Source: Pseudomonadota bacterium
GTDB taxonomy: Bacteria > Pseudomonadota > Gammaproteobacteria > Xanthomonadales > Xanthomonadaceae
Reading direction: 5' to 3'
Assembly (NCBI GenBank): GCA_023386795.1
Contig: JAEWJB010000183.1
Location: 1 to 17,313, forward strand
DNA: 17,313 nt
The notes beneath the pieces are model-generated. The model was not told where the DNA came from and did no database searches. It worked only from the letters and a program-made list of their open reading frames with translations. A program made the position numbers and the translations under genes. Shown here one piece after another: positions 8,001 to 14,307 of this stretch; within the stretch, counting starts at the first letter, position 1, and every line of letters begins with the position of its first letter.

Positions 8001-11000
8001 ACCTTCGTCAAGCGTTCGCTGGCCGCCGGCCGTACGCCGGACGCGGAGGGCGTGGACGGCATCGCCGACACCGCCGCCGCCATTGCCACCACCGTGGCCG
8101 CGCTGCAGGCCGAGTCGCCGCGCATCCCGTCCTTCGCCGATGTGGCGGCACGCCTGCGTGCGCTGGTCGACGCGCTGCCTGAAGCACAGTGGCCGCCGCA
8201 GCACATGCTGGGCAGCGACGAACCCGAAGCCCTCGTGCCGCTGGCCGACGAGGAACTCACCGGTCCGCAGGACCTGGGCGCCTACCTCGACCCGCAGGTG
8301 GCTGGCACGGGCGAGCGTCCGGCCGATCCGTACGCAGACCTGGCCGTCGAGGAAATCGACATGCCGCTGCCGGCCGAGCCGGAAGTGGTCCAGATCGAGG
8401 CCGCAACGCTCGACCAAGCCAGCGAGGAACCGAACGACGAAGGCCTGGCCGAAGCGCTCGCCGCGTTCGAGGCGCTCTCGCCGGCTGCCACGCCGGCGCC
8501 GCGCGCCGATGCGCCGGCCGAAGCGGGCTGGGAGGTCGAGGAAATCTCGCTGTCCGCGCCGGAACCCGAAGCCCCGGCGTTCACGCCGGCGGAAGTGGAA
8601 TCCGTCGTCGAGGTCAGCGCCGAACCGGCCGCACCGGCCTGGGCAATCGAACAGGTCATCGCCGCCGTCGCCGAAGTGGTGCCGCCGGCAGAGCAGACCC
8701 CCGCGTTCGACGCGGCCGATGTCATCGACGCGGCACCCTTGGCCGAGCCGGAGCTCGAGGCGCCGGTCCCGGTCGAGACCGCGCCGTTCGTCGAGGACAT
8801 CGTCGTCGAGGACGTCACCGTCGACGTGCCGGTGGTCGAGGAACCCGTCGATGCCTCCGTGGCCGAGGGGCCGGTCGAAACCCCGGTGGTCGAGGAAGAC
8901 GTTCAAGCACCAGTCGCCGAAGCGCCGGCGGTCGACGAACCGGTGGCCGACGCCGCGACGGTCGATGCGACCGCCGATGCCGTCGAGGTTGATGCCGTCG
9001 AGATCGATGCCGGCCCGCTGGACTTCAATGAGCTGGACCGCGAGCTGGTCGACATCTTCGTCGAGGAAGGCAAGGACCTGCTCGACCATTGCGATGGCCT
9101 CATCGCCGGCCTGCGCGAAGCCCCCGAAGACCGCGAACTGGTCGCGGGCCTGCAGCGCGACCTGCACACCCTCAAGGGTGGCGCGCGCATGGCCGGTATC
9201 AACGCCATCGGCGACCTGGGCCACGGCATCGAGTCGTTGCTGGAAGTGGTGGCGGCCAACCGTACCGAGATCGGCCGCGACGACGTGCGCCTGCTCGAGC
9301 GCGGCTTCGACCGCCTGCACCAGCTGCTGACCCGCACCGGCCAGCACCGCGCGGTGCTGATGCCGCACGACCTGATCAACGCTTTCGACGCCCGTGCCCA
9401 AGGTCGCACCGAGGTGCCGGCCGCCGATGCCGACGTGGCGCGCATGATCAGCGCCGCCGTCGAGCCGGTGGCGGTGGCCCCGCTGTCGGCCCCGGTGCCG
9501 GTCGAAGGCGTGGTGGACGAGGAACTCGGCCCGGCCCGCGCGCCGCAGGAACAGGTGCGCGTGCGTGCCGACCTGCTCGACAGCCTGGTCAACCACGCCG
9601 GCGAAGTGGCGATCTACCGCTCGCGCCTGGAACAGCAGCTGGGTGCCTTCCGTGGCGCCATGGCCGAGCTGGACCGCACCAACGCGCGTCTGCGCGACCA
9701 GCTGCGCCGACTGGACCTGGAAACCGAAGCGCAGATCGTCGCGCGCTACCAGCGCGAGCAGGACCAGGGCGACACCACGTTCGATCCGCTGGAACTGGAC
9801 CGCTTCTCCACGTTGCAGCAGCTCAGCCGCGCGCTGAACGAATCGGCGGCCGACCTGGGTGGCCTGCAAGGCGTGCTGGACGATCTCTCTCGCCAGTACG
9901 ACTCGTTGCTGCAGCAGCAGTCGCGCGTCAGCTCCGAACTGCAGGACGGCCTGATGCGCGCGCGCATGGTGCCGTTCGACGGCCTCGTGCCGCGCCTGCG
10001 CCGCGTGGTGCGCCAGGCCGCCAGCGATACCGGCAAGCAGGTGCACCTGGTGCTGGAAGGCACCCACGGCGAACTGGACCGCAACGTCCTGGACCGCATG
10101 GTCGCGCCGCTGGAGCACATGCTGCGCAACTCCGTGGCCCATGGCCTGGAGAAGCCGAAGGCACGCCGCGAGGCCGGCAAGGCCGAAGAAGGCACCATCG
10201 CGATCAAGCTGCGCCGCGAAGGTTCGGAAATCGTGCTGGAAGTGTCCGACGACGGTGCCGGCCTGGATCGCGAGGCGATCCGTCGCCGCGGCGAGCAGCG
10301 TGGCCTCATCGAGGCGGGCGCGGTGCTCAGCGACAACGAACTGGACCAGCTGATCTTTGCCGCCGGCTTCAGCACCTCCGAATCGGTCAGCCAGCTGGCC
10401 GGTCGCGGCGTGGGCATGGACGTGGTGCGCAACGAAGTGCGCCAGCTCGGCGGTTCGGTGGACATCCACTCGGTCCGCGGCCAGGGCGTCACCTTCACCC
10501 TGCGCCTGCCGCAGACACTGGCGGTCACCCAGGCGGTGTTCGTGCGCATCGGCGAGACCACCTTCGCCGTGCCGGTCGCCTCGGTCAGCGGCATCGGCCG
10601 CATCGGCCGCGAGCGCTACGGCGCCGGCGTGGGCGGTTACCACTACGGTGGCGAGGAATACGCGCTGCACGACCTCGGCTCGCTGGTCGGGCAGGCCGCG
10701 GCCAATGCCGATGGCGCCGCGCAGATTCCGCTGCTGCTGGTGCGTGCCGGCGACCTGCGCGCGGCCGTGGCGATCGACCAGGTGCTGGGCAACCGCGAAA
10801 TCGTGGTCAAACCGGTCGGCCTGCAGATCGCTTCGGTGCCGGGTATCTACGGTGCGACGATCACCGGCGATGGCCGCGTGGTCGTCATCCTGGACGTCGC
10901 CCCGCTGGTGCGTCGCCACCTTGCCCAGCCGGTCCGTCCGGCCGCCGAGCCGGTGGCCGAGACGCAGCGCCGCGTGCCGCTGGTGATGGTGGTCGACGAC

Positions 11001-11354
11001 TCGCTGACCATGCGCAAGGTCACCGGCCGCGTGCTGGAACGCCACAACTTCGAAGTGGCCGTGGCCCGCGACGGCGTGGAAGCGCTGGAGCAGCTGGAGG
11101 AGCGGGTGCCCGACCTGATGCTGCTGGATATCGAAATGCCGCGCATGGACGGTTACGAGCTGGCCACCGCGATGCGCGCCGACGCGCGCTTCAAGGATGT
11201 GCCGATCGTGATGATTACTTCGCGCTCGGGCGACAAGCATCGCCAGCGTGCCTTCGAGATCGGCGTGCAGCGCTACCTCGGCAAGCCTTACCAAGAGTTG
11301 GATCTGATGCGAAACGTGTACGACCTGCTGGGTATCGCCCGTGTCCGCGAGTAA
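5079..11354 (+). CDS. chpA: Chemosensory hybrid histidine kinase ChpA (PilL)
   Basis: This 2091-residue CheA-type kinase should phosphorylate PilG and PilH. Residues 1-415 resemble the FimL-like N-terminus of P. aeruginosa ChpA and hold three decayed phosphotransfer (Hpt) repeats: HQVQGTL (H52), LDIAGAL (251-257) and GEVGGAL (333-339). An acidic Ala/Pro/Glu linker spans about 418-744. A canonical Hpt has H791 (FHTLKGSGRL), and an Hpt-like domain has H952 with HTMSG instead of HTLKG. A second acidic linker spans about 1060-1312, followed by a canonical Hpt with H1363 (LHTLKGGARM). Next are the dimerisation region (from about 1492) and the ATPase domain with its N-box (H1680, N1684), DDGAG (1724-1728) and GRGVGMDVV (from 1775). 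A CheW domain starts at about 1810, and a receiver has D1973-D1974, D2017 and K2069. P. aeruginosa ChpA is longer (about 2470 residues) with more Hpt domains. The start gives the conserved GWVKPELDETL segment. Confidence 0.96.
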   Translation: MSALRDAMSHAALGWVKPELDETLRQARHEIEFFVEEPADTSRMRFCAGYLHQVQGTLRMVELYAPAMVAEELELLAKAVQDGKVADTNEACAMLMRGTVLLPDYLERLQNGHRDIPIVLLPLLNEIRAMRGEAVLNESVLFAFDPQAGNATEAELDHARGSLSGRNRELLDTVGNAVKEELLRVKDALDLHLRTGGDVAELQAQVNDLGSVADTLGMMGLGVARNVVVQQRDALRRIVDGQQQVDEGLLLDIAGALLYVDASLDDQVARLGADASNDDDVNANANASEVRRTLEVLAHEAIANFGAAREHFVAFIETNWDHGRLADVPQLLGEVGGALRILDLPEPADYLEGVRRYIERELIAKQRVPSGRQLDTLADAMASLEYYLEALRERRPGREEILDITRSSLETLRYWPLPTEEAAVLPPTPAPAFVAPVVEMAEATAATPAFAAAEEVEPEIIEIEALEVEAVELEPVAELAPVRHEVTVAEISPLPQGLHVTSGGFEWTVQHEAAPVETPAVEVASVSFDPVAAEQEFAASHEDAQIAPIDLSAEGGQAPTGLDWNADAHAVSFDPVSAEQDLDADATQVTYSFDASQLEGEAVAPSTPSFAEVAVSIEAPAELSPLPPLPELEPEPVAAAPEAPQAFDPNDPALEADSPFVESFEATLPAFLEEDTAPAPAEAAAPQVQEGTISKIELDDAHAAFIAELDAAAAGFTTAPVDAPAPAAAEAAPAPLEGGFEDDGNEIDSDIRDVFLEEFDEELVNLGQLLPVWRAAPDSVENLRPIRRVFHTLKGSGRLVGARTLGEFSWKIEGMLNRVLDGTRPASPAVVAMVDQAYQVLPQLNAALRGQGRIEADLMAMQAVADRIGAGEDAWYVPTAAAVASVAAPVVAEAVAPVNAFAGEGTPASVDSVLREILEAEVATHLETVHAWLAQSRPVPQPVTEPLLRAVHTMSGAFAMTDVPEITAVTTPAETFVKRSLAAGRTPDAEGVDGIADTAAAIATTVAALQAESPRIPSFADVAARLRALVDALPEAQWPPQHMLGSDEPEALVPLADEELTGPQDLGAYLDPQVAGTGERPADPYADLAVEEIDMPLPAEPEVVQIEAATLDQASEEPNDEGLAEALAAFEALSPAATPAPRADAPAEAGWEVEEISLSAPEPEAPAFTPAEVESVVEVSAEPAAPAWAIEQVIAAVAEVVPPAEQTPAFDAADVIDAAPLAEPELEAPVPVETAPFVEDIVVEDVTVDVPVVEEPVDASVAEGPVETPVVEEDVQAPVAEAPAVDEPVADAATVDATADAVEVDAVEIDAGPLDFNELDRELVDIFVEEGKDLLDHCDGLIAGLREAPEDRELVAGLQRDLHTLKGGARMAGINAIGDLGHGIESLLEVVAANRTEIGRDDVRLLERGFDRLHQLLTRTGQHRAVLMPHDLINAFDARAQGRTEVPAADADVARMISAAVEPVAVAPLSAPVPVEGVVDEELGPARAPQEQVRVRADLLDSLVNHAGEVAIYRSRLEQQLGAFRGAMAELDRTNARLRDQLRRLDLETEAQIVARYQREQDQGDTTFDPLELDRFSTLQQLSRALNESAADLGGLQGVLDDLSRQYDSLLQQQSRVSSELQDGLMRARMVPFDGLVPRLRRVVRQAASDTGKQVHLVLEGTHGELDRNVLDRMVAPLEHMLRNSVAHGLEKPKARREAGKAEEGTIAIKLRREGSEIVLEVSDDGAGLDREAIRRRGEQRGLIEAGAVLSDNELDQLIFAAGFSTSESVSQLAGRGVGMDVVRNEVRQLGGSVDIHSVRGQGVTFTLRLPQTLAVTQAVFVRIGETTFAVPVASVSGIGRIGRERYGAGVGGYHYGGEEYALHDLGSLVGQAAANADGAAQIPLLLVRAGDLRAAVAIDQVLGNREIVVKPVGLQIASVPGIYGATITGDGRVVVILDVAPLVRRHLAQPVRPAAEPVAETQRRVPLVMVVDDSLTMRKVTGRVLERHNFEVAVARDGVEALEQLEERVPDLMLLDIEMPRMDGYELATAMRADARFKDVPIVMITSRSGDKHRQRAFEIGVQRYLGKPYQELDLMRNVYDLLGIARVRE

Positions 11355-12654
11355 CGAACTGGGAACCCCGGTCGCGTTGCTGGGCCGCAGCGGCCCGGCG
11401 CGCGAGAGGATGCGCGAGGCGCTGTCGCTGATCGGCGCGCGCGTGGTGCTGGAAGACGAGCCGGGCGCCATCGACGCACGCACGCTGGCCGACGCGGAAC
11501 CCGCGGCCGTGCTGGTGGCGCTGGAGCCGGCGATCGAGGATGCGCTTGAAGCGCTGGAGCCGGTGCTCAACCGGCCCGACGTGACGGTGATCTTCGACGA
11601 GGCCGAGCTGGCCGCGCGCCGCGAGGGCTGGGATGCGCAGCGCTGGGCCCGCCACCTGTCGGCCAAGCTGCATGGGCATGGCGACGTGCTGCCGCCCGGT
11701 GCCGAGCAGGAGCCGAGCTGGACGCCGGAGCCGGGCCTGCCGGTCACCCCGGCCGAGCTGCATTCGGCGCAGCCGGTCGCGCCCCACCTGCAAGCCGCCG
11801 CCCAGGCGCTGGACGAGGTGCCCGGCGATACGTTGTTCGCGGCGTCGACGCTGGAGTTGGCGCCGGAAGAAGCCTTCGTGATGCCGGTGGTCGAGCGCGC
11901 GCAGCCGATGCTCGAACCGATCGACAATCCGTTCGCCGACGCGCCGCGCGCGCCGGCCGACAGCGCGCCGCCCGCGGCGCCTGTCGCCGCGGCGCTGGGT
12001 GATTCGAGCACGTGGGGGCTGGTCGAGGACGTGGCGATCGTGGAGCGTCCGCGCACCGAGGCGCAGTTCGATCATCTTTCCGATGGCGGGCTATCGCTGG
12101 TCGACCTGGAGTCGGCGGCGGCGGCCAAGCCGCAGGGCGCGGTGCTGGTGATGGCCGGCATTGGCGGGCCGGATGCAATCCGCCGCCTGCTGGGCGCGCT
12201 GCCCGCCGAATTCCCGCGTGCGGTGCTGATCCGCATGCCGCTCGACGGGGGCCAGTACGGCAACCTGGTGCGGCAGATGGGCCGGGTCTCGCCGCTGCCG
12301 GTGGAACTGGCCGAGGCTGGCCTGGCGCTGGCAGCGGGCAAGGCTTACATCCTGCCCGATGGCGTGGGGCTGGCGGCGGGTGACGGTGCGTTGTCCTTCG
12401 CCGAAGGCGAGGGGGCGGCGGCGCTGGTGCCGGCGTTGCCGGCCGATGACAGTGCGGTGCTGCTGCTGAGCGGCGCGAGCGAGGCGCTGGTGCCGGACGT
12501 GTTGGCATTGGCCGAGCAGGGCGCCTGGGTGGCCGGGCAGTCCGCGGAAGGGTGCTATGACCCGGCGGCGGCGGCGCGGCTGGTGCAGCAGGGTCGTCCG
12601 TCGGGCGATCCGGTGCAGCTGGCGCAGTCGCTGGCCGAGCGCTGGCCGGGCTGA
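11341..12654 (+). CDS. chpB: ChpB-like protein: CheB-type fold with degenerate catalytic and receiver sites
   Basis: This 437-residue protein starts at GTG 11341, overlapping chpA by 14 bases. Residues 10-110 look like a receiver that has lost its chemistry: GRSG (15-18) replaces the acidic pair and A60 in VLVALEP stands at the phosphoacceptor position. A variable Ala/Pro-rich stretch follows (about 115-255). Residues 266-430 align with the CheB methylesterase domain (MAGIGGPDAI, EQGAWVAGQ). However, the nucleophile Ser of GASTGG is G273, the His of QHMP is R298, and the Asp of TGMGxDG is A382 in SGASEAL. The domain is also shortened before that last motif. It is therefore unlikely to be an active methylesterase. 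Place between chpA and chpC supports ChpB ancestry. A binding or scaffold role is inference. ATG at 11410 is a possible but less likely start. Confidence 0.8.
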   Translation: MSASNELGTPVALLGRSGPARERMREALSLIGARVVLEDEPGAIDARTLADAEPAAVLVALEPAIEDALEALEPVLNRPDVTVIFDEAELAARREGWDAQRWARHLSAKLHGHGDVLPPGAEQEPSWTPEPGLPVTPAELHSAQPVAPHLQAAAQALDEVPGDTLFAASTLELAPEEAFVMPVVERAQPMLEPIDNPFADAPRAPADSAPPAAPVAAALGDSSTWGLVEDVAIVERPRTEAQFDHLSDGGLSLVDLESAAAAKPQGAVLVMAGIGGPDAIRRLLGALPAEFPRAVLIRMPLDGGQYGNLVRQMGRVSPLPVELAEAGLALAAGKAYILPDGVGLAAGDGALSFAEGEGAAALVPALPADDSAVLLLSGASEALVPDVLALAEQGAWVAGQSAEGCYDPAAAARLVQQGRPSGDPVQLAQSLAERWPG

Positions 12655-12689
12655 GGCCCGGCGGCCAACCGATCTTCAGGAGTTTTTCG

Positions 12690-13157
12690 ATGAGCTACGC
12701 CAGTAACGACGAAATCCGCGGCGTCCTGATCCAGGCGGGCGACGAGCGCGTGCTGCTGCCGAACGCGACGGTGGCTGAGGTGATGTCGCGCGTGCCGGTC
12801 GAGCCGCTGGGCGATGCGCCGCGCTGGCTGGTCGGGCAAATCGCCTGGCATGGCTGGAAGGTGCCGCTGCTGTCGTTCGCGCGCCTGAGCGGGCTGGGCG
12901 AGGAGCCGGCGGCGGTGAACAACAAGATCGTGGTGCTCAAGGCGCTGGGCGGGCACGCCGGGCTGCCGTATTTCGCGTTGCTCACGGCGTCGTTCCCGCA
13001 GCTGATCTCGGTGCCGCGCGATGGGCTGCTGGCCGACGCATCCGAGGAAGCCCTGCCGCAGGGCGTGCACATGCGCGTGCTGCTCGGCGAGCAGAGTGCG
13101 CTGTTGCCGGACCTGGATGCGATCGAGGCGATGGTGTTGGAGAACATCGCGGCTTGA
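12690..13157 (+). CDS. chpC: CheW-like protein ChpC
   Basis: This 155-residue cytoplasmic protein has a single CheW fold. It begins with EIRGVLIQAGDERVLLPNA, followed by VAEVMSRVPVEPLGDAPRWL, then LVGQIAWHGWKVPLLSFARL, which corresponds to the CheW strand normally reading GxxxxRGxxxPVxDL. In P. aeruginosa ChpC is a second coupler of the Pil-Chp system and may link additional receptors to ChpA. A strong AGGAG at 12678-12682 lies seven bases before the ATG. It is the last gene of the operon, 35 bp after the ChpB-like gene. Its TGA stop lies inside the first unit of an 8-bp tandem repeat. Confidence 0.9.
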   Translation: MSYASNDEIRGVLIQAGDERVLLPNATVAEVMSRVPVEPLGDAPRWLVGQIAWHGWKVPLLSFARLSGLGEEPAAVNNKIVVLKALGGHAGLPYFALLTASFPQLISVPRDGLLADASEEALPQGVHMRVLLGEQSALLPDLDAIEAMVLENIAA

Positions 13158-13177
13158 TCGGTTGATCGGTTGATCGG
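13154..13177 (+). repeat. Tandem repeat (TTGATCGG)x3 at the chpC stop
   Basis: Three perfect head-to-tail copies of TTGATCGG start inside the chpC stop codon (TGA at 13155-13157) and run into the intergenic DNA. A change in copy number would not alter the protein, because the stop is in the first unit. It may be simple slippage. Confidence 0.85.
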
Positions 13178-13194
13178 CTGGCGGTGCGGTTTGT

Positions 13195-13209
13195 CGCATC
13201 GCTGATGCG
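13195..13209 (+). terminator. Small hairpin downstream of chpC
   Basis: CGCATC and GATGCG form a perfect 6-bp stem with a 3-base loop about 38 bp after the chpC stop. There is no T-run after it, so intrinsic termination is doubtful. It is listed as the first hairpin after the operon. Confidence 0.25.
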
Positions 13210-13238
13210 CGGCTCGCTTCGTGGGTCGCGCGGCGCCC

Positions 13239-13334
13239 GGGGGCAGGCCCTTTCCGGGACACGCCGTGAATCCATCCGTGGAGGCTCGTAGGCGACATCC
13301 ATGTCGCCTACGGTCCCGGAAAGGGCCTGCCCCC
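13239..13334. repeat. Nested inverted-repeat element, copy 1 (complete)
   Basis: This 96-bp element has perfect 22-bp inverted arms (13239-13260 and 13313-13334, beginning GGGGGCAGGCCC). Inside lies a perfect hairpin with 12-bp arms (13287-13298 and 13301-13312, CGTAGGCGACAT) and a 2-base loop. The inner stem starts with GTAG, the hallmark of a REP family found in Stenotrophomonas and Pseudomonas. A second copy, inverted, lies at the right edge of the window with a single base difference over the shared 91 bp (G at 13278). Similarity continues for about 40 bp beyond the right arm, including CGCCCGATCGT and a GCGGGCGGA segment. No ORF fits inside, so it would have to be moved by an enzyme encoded elsewhere. 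Confidence 0.85.
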
Positions 13335-13458
13335 GGACGCCCGATCGTCCCGCGCGGGCGGATCGAAGACCAAAATCGCGCGCGTCTGCGGGTCTGCGCA
13401 GGTCGATTCACGTCCCTGCCATCCCGTGTGCAACCTGTACGTCGGAATTACGTCGGTT

Positions 13459-13576
13459 GTAGGAGCGGCTTCAGCCGCGACCGTGCGTTATCCGGTCGCC
13501 GCGTGCCGCGGGGGGGCGGTCCGTTCGTTTCATTCGCGGACACGCAGGCGGCGATCGCGGCTGAAGCCGCTCCTAC
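13459..13576. repeat. REP pair in inverted orientation (REPIN/BIME-like)
   Basis: Two copies of a 22-base REP beginning GTAGGAGCGGCTTCAGCC face each other, at 13459-13480 (plus) and 13555-13576 (minus), separated by 74 bp. They match exactly over the 22 bases. Each contains its own hairpin, GCGGCT-TC-AGCCGC. This arrangement is that of a REPIN, the unit mobilised in trans by REP-associated tyrosine transposases in related genera. The right REP overlaps the 3' end of rsmE: the TAG of its GTAG is the rsmE stop codon. Placement between convergent genes is typical and may block transcript read-through or stabilise mRNA ends. Confidence 0.85.
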
Positions 13577-14307
13577 AGATCACCCAGCTTCGCCTGCAAC
13601 GCGGCAATCGCCGCCAGGCCCGCCGTTTCCGTACGCAAGATGCGCGGGCCGAGCTGCAAGCCCTGGAAACCCGCCGAGGCCAGCGTTTGGCGGTCGCGCG
13701 GCGACCAGCCCCCTTCTGGGCCGATGGCCACCACGATCGGGGTGTCGGCCGCCGCTTCCAGCGTCGAAAGACGGTGTTCGCCCTGTGGGTCGAGGGTGAG
13801 CTTGAGGGCGTTTGCCGGCACCGCCGCAGCGGCGTCTGCCAGCGATTGCGGCGCGGATAGCGCCGGCACGCGCGCGCGGCCGGATTGTTCGCACGCCGAG
13901 ACGATGACGCTGCGCCAGTGGGCGACGCGCTTTTCCATGCGCTGGGCATCCAGCTTCACTTCGGTGCGCTCGGCGTTGACCGGTGCGATCGCGGTGATGC
14001 CCAGCTCTGTCGCCTTCTGCAGGATCAGGTCCATCTTCTCGCCGCGCGCGATGCCTTGCAGCAGGATCAACGGGCGCGGCGATTCGGTATGCACGGCCAC
14101 CGGCGCATCGAGCCGCACGCGCGCTTCGCGCTTGGCCGCCAGGGTGATCGTGGCGGGGTAGTCGTGGCCTTCACCGTTGAACAGCACGCAGGCATCGCCT
14201 TCGCCCAGGCGCAGCACGCGCAAGAGGTGGTTCGCGGTGTCCTCAGGCAGCACCAGCTCGGTGCCGGCCGACAGGGGCAGGTCGACGTGGCTGCGGGTCA
14301 GGCGCAT
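13573..14307 (-). CDS. rsmE: 16S rRNA (uracil-1498-N3)-methyltransferase RsmE
   Basis: This SAM-dependent methyltransferase of 244 residues (E. coli RsmE has 243) should methylate N3 of U1498 in 16S rRNA of the 30S subunit. The N-terminal PUA-like part contains HLLRVLRLGEGDACVLFNGE. The C-terminal SPOUT (knotted) methyltransferase part has the diagnostic VAIGPEGGWS (IGPEGG from I195) and LGPRILRTETAGLAA (from L219). The start at 14307 gives the conserved MRLTRSHVDL; a much longer upstream frame exists but only crosses bioA in another frame. The start lies inside the end of bioA, overlapping by 10 bases, so the two are likely co-transcribed and coupled. The TAG stop at 13575-13573 is part of a REP sequence. 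Confidence 0.96.
   Translation of the reverse strand: MRLTRSHVDLPLSAGTELVLPEDTANHLLRVLRLGEGDACVLFNGEGHDYPATITLAAKREARVRLDAPVAVHTESPRPLILLQGIARGEKMDLILQKATELGITAIAPVNAERTEVKLDAQRMEKRVAHWRSVIVSACEQSGRARVPALSAPQSLADAAAAVPANALKLTLDPQGEHRLSTLEAAADTPIVVAIGPEGGWSPRDRQTLASAGFQGLQLGPRILRTETAGLAAIAALQAKLGDL

Noticed and set aside
2292..12056. A minus-strand frame open for about 9.8 kb, antisense to pilH-chpA and most of the ChpB-like gene
   Set aside because: It is His/Arg/Gly-rich with no recognisable domain, has no start context, and lies opposite well-recognised proteins. Very GC-rich genes with GC-biased third positions routinely open the antisense frame.
13158..13572. CRISPR array or small RNA gene in the repeat-rich gap
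   Set aside because: The repeats are palindromic REP-type elements without regular spacers, and no promoter plus terminator pair for an RNA was seen.
13221..13799. A 192-residue plus-strand frame through the intergenic repeats into rsmE
   Set aside because: It is made of the inverted-repeat element and REP sequences read through, then antisense rsmE; no ribosome site or domain.
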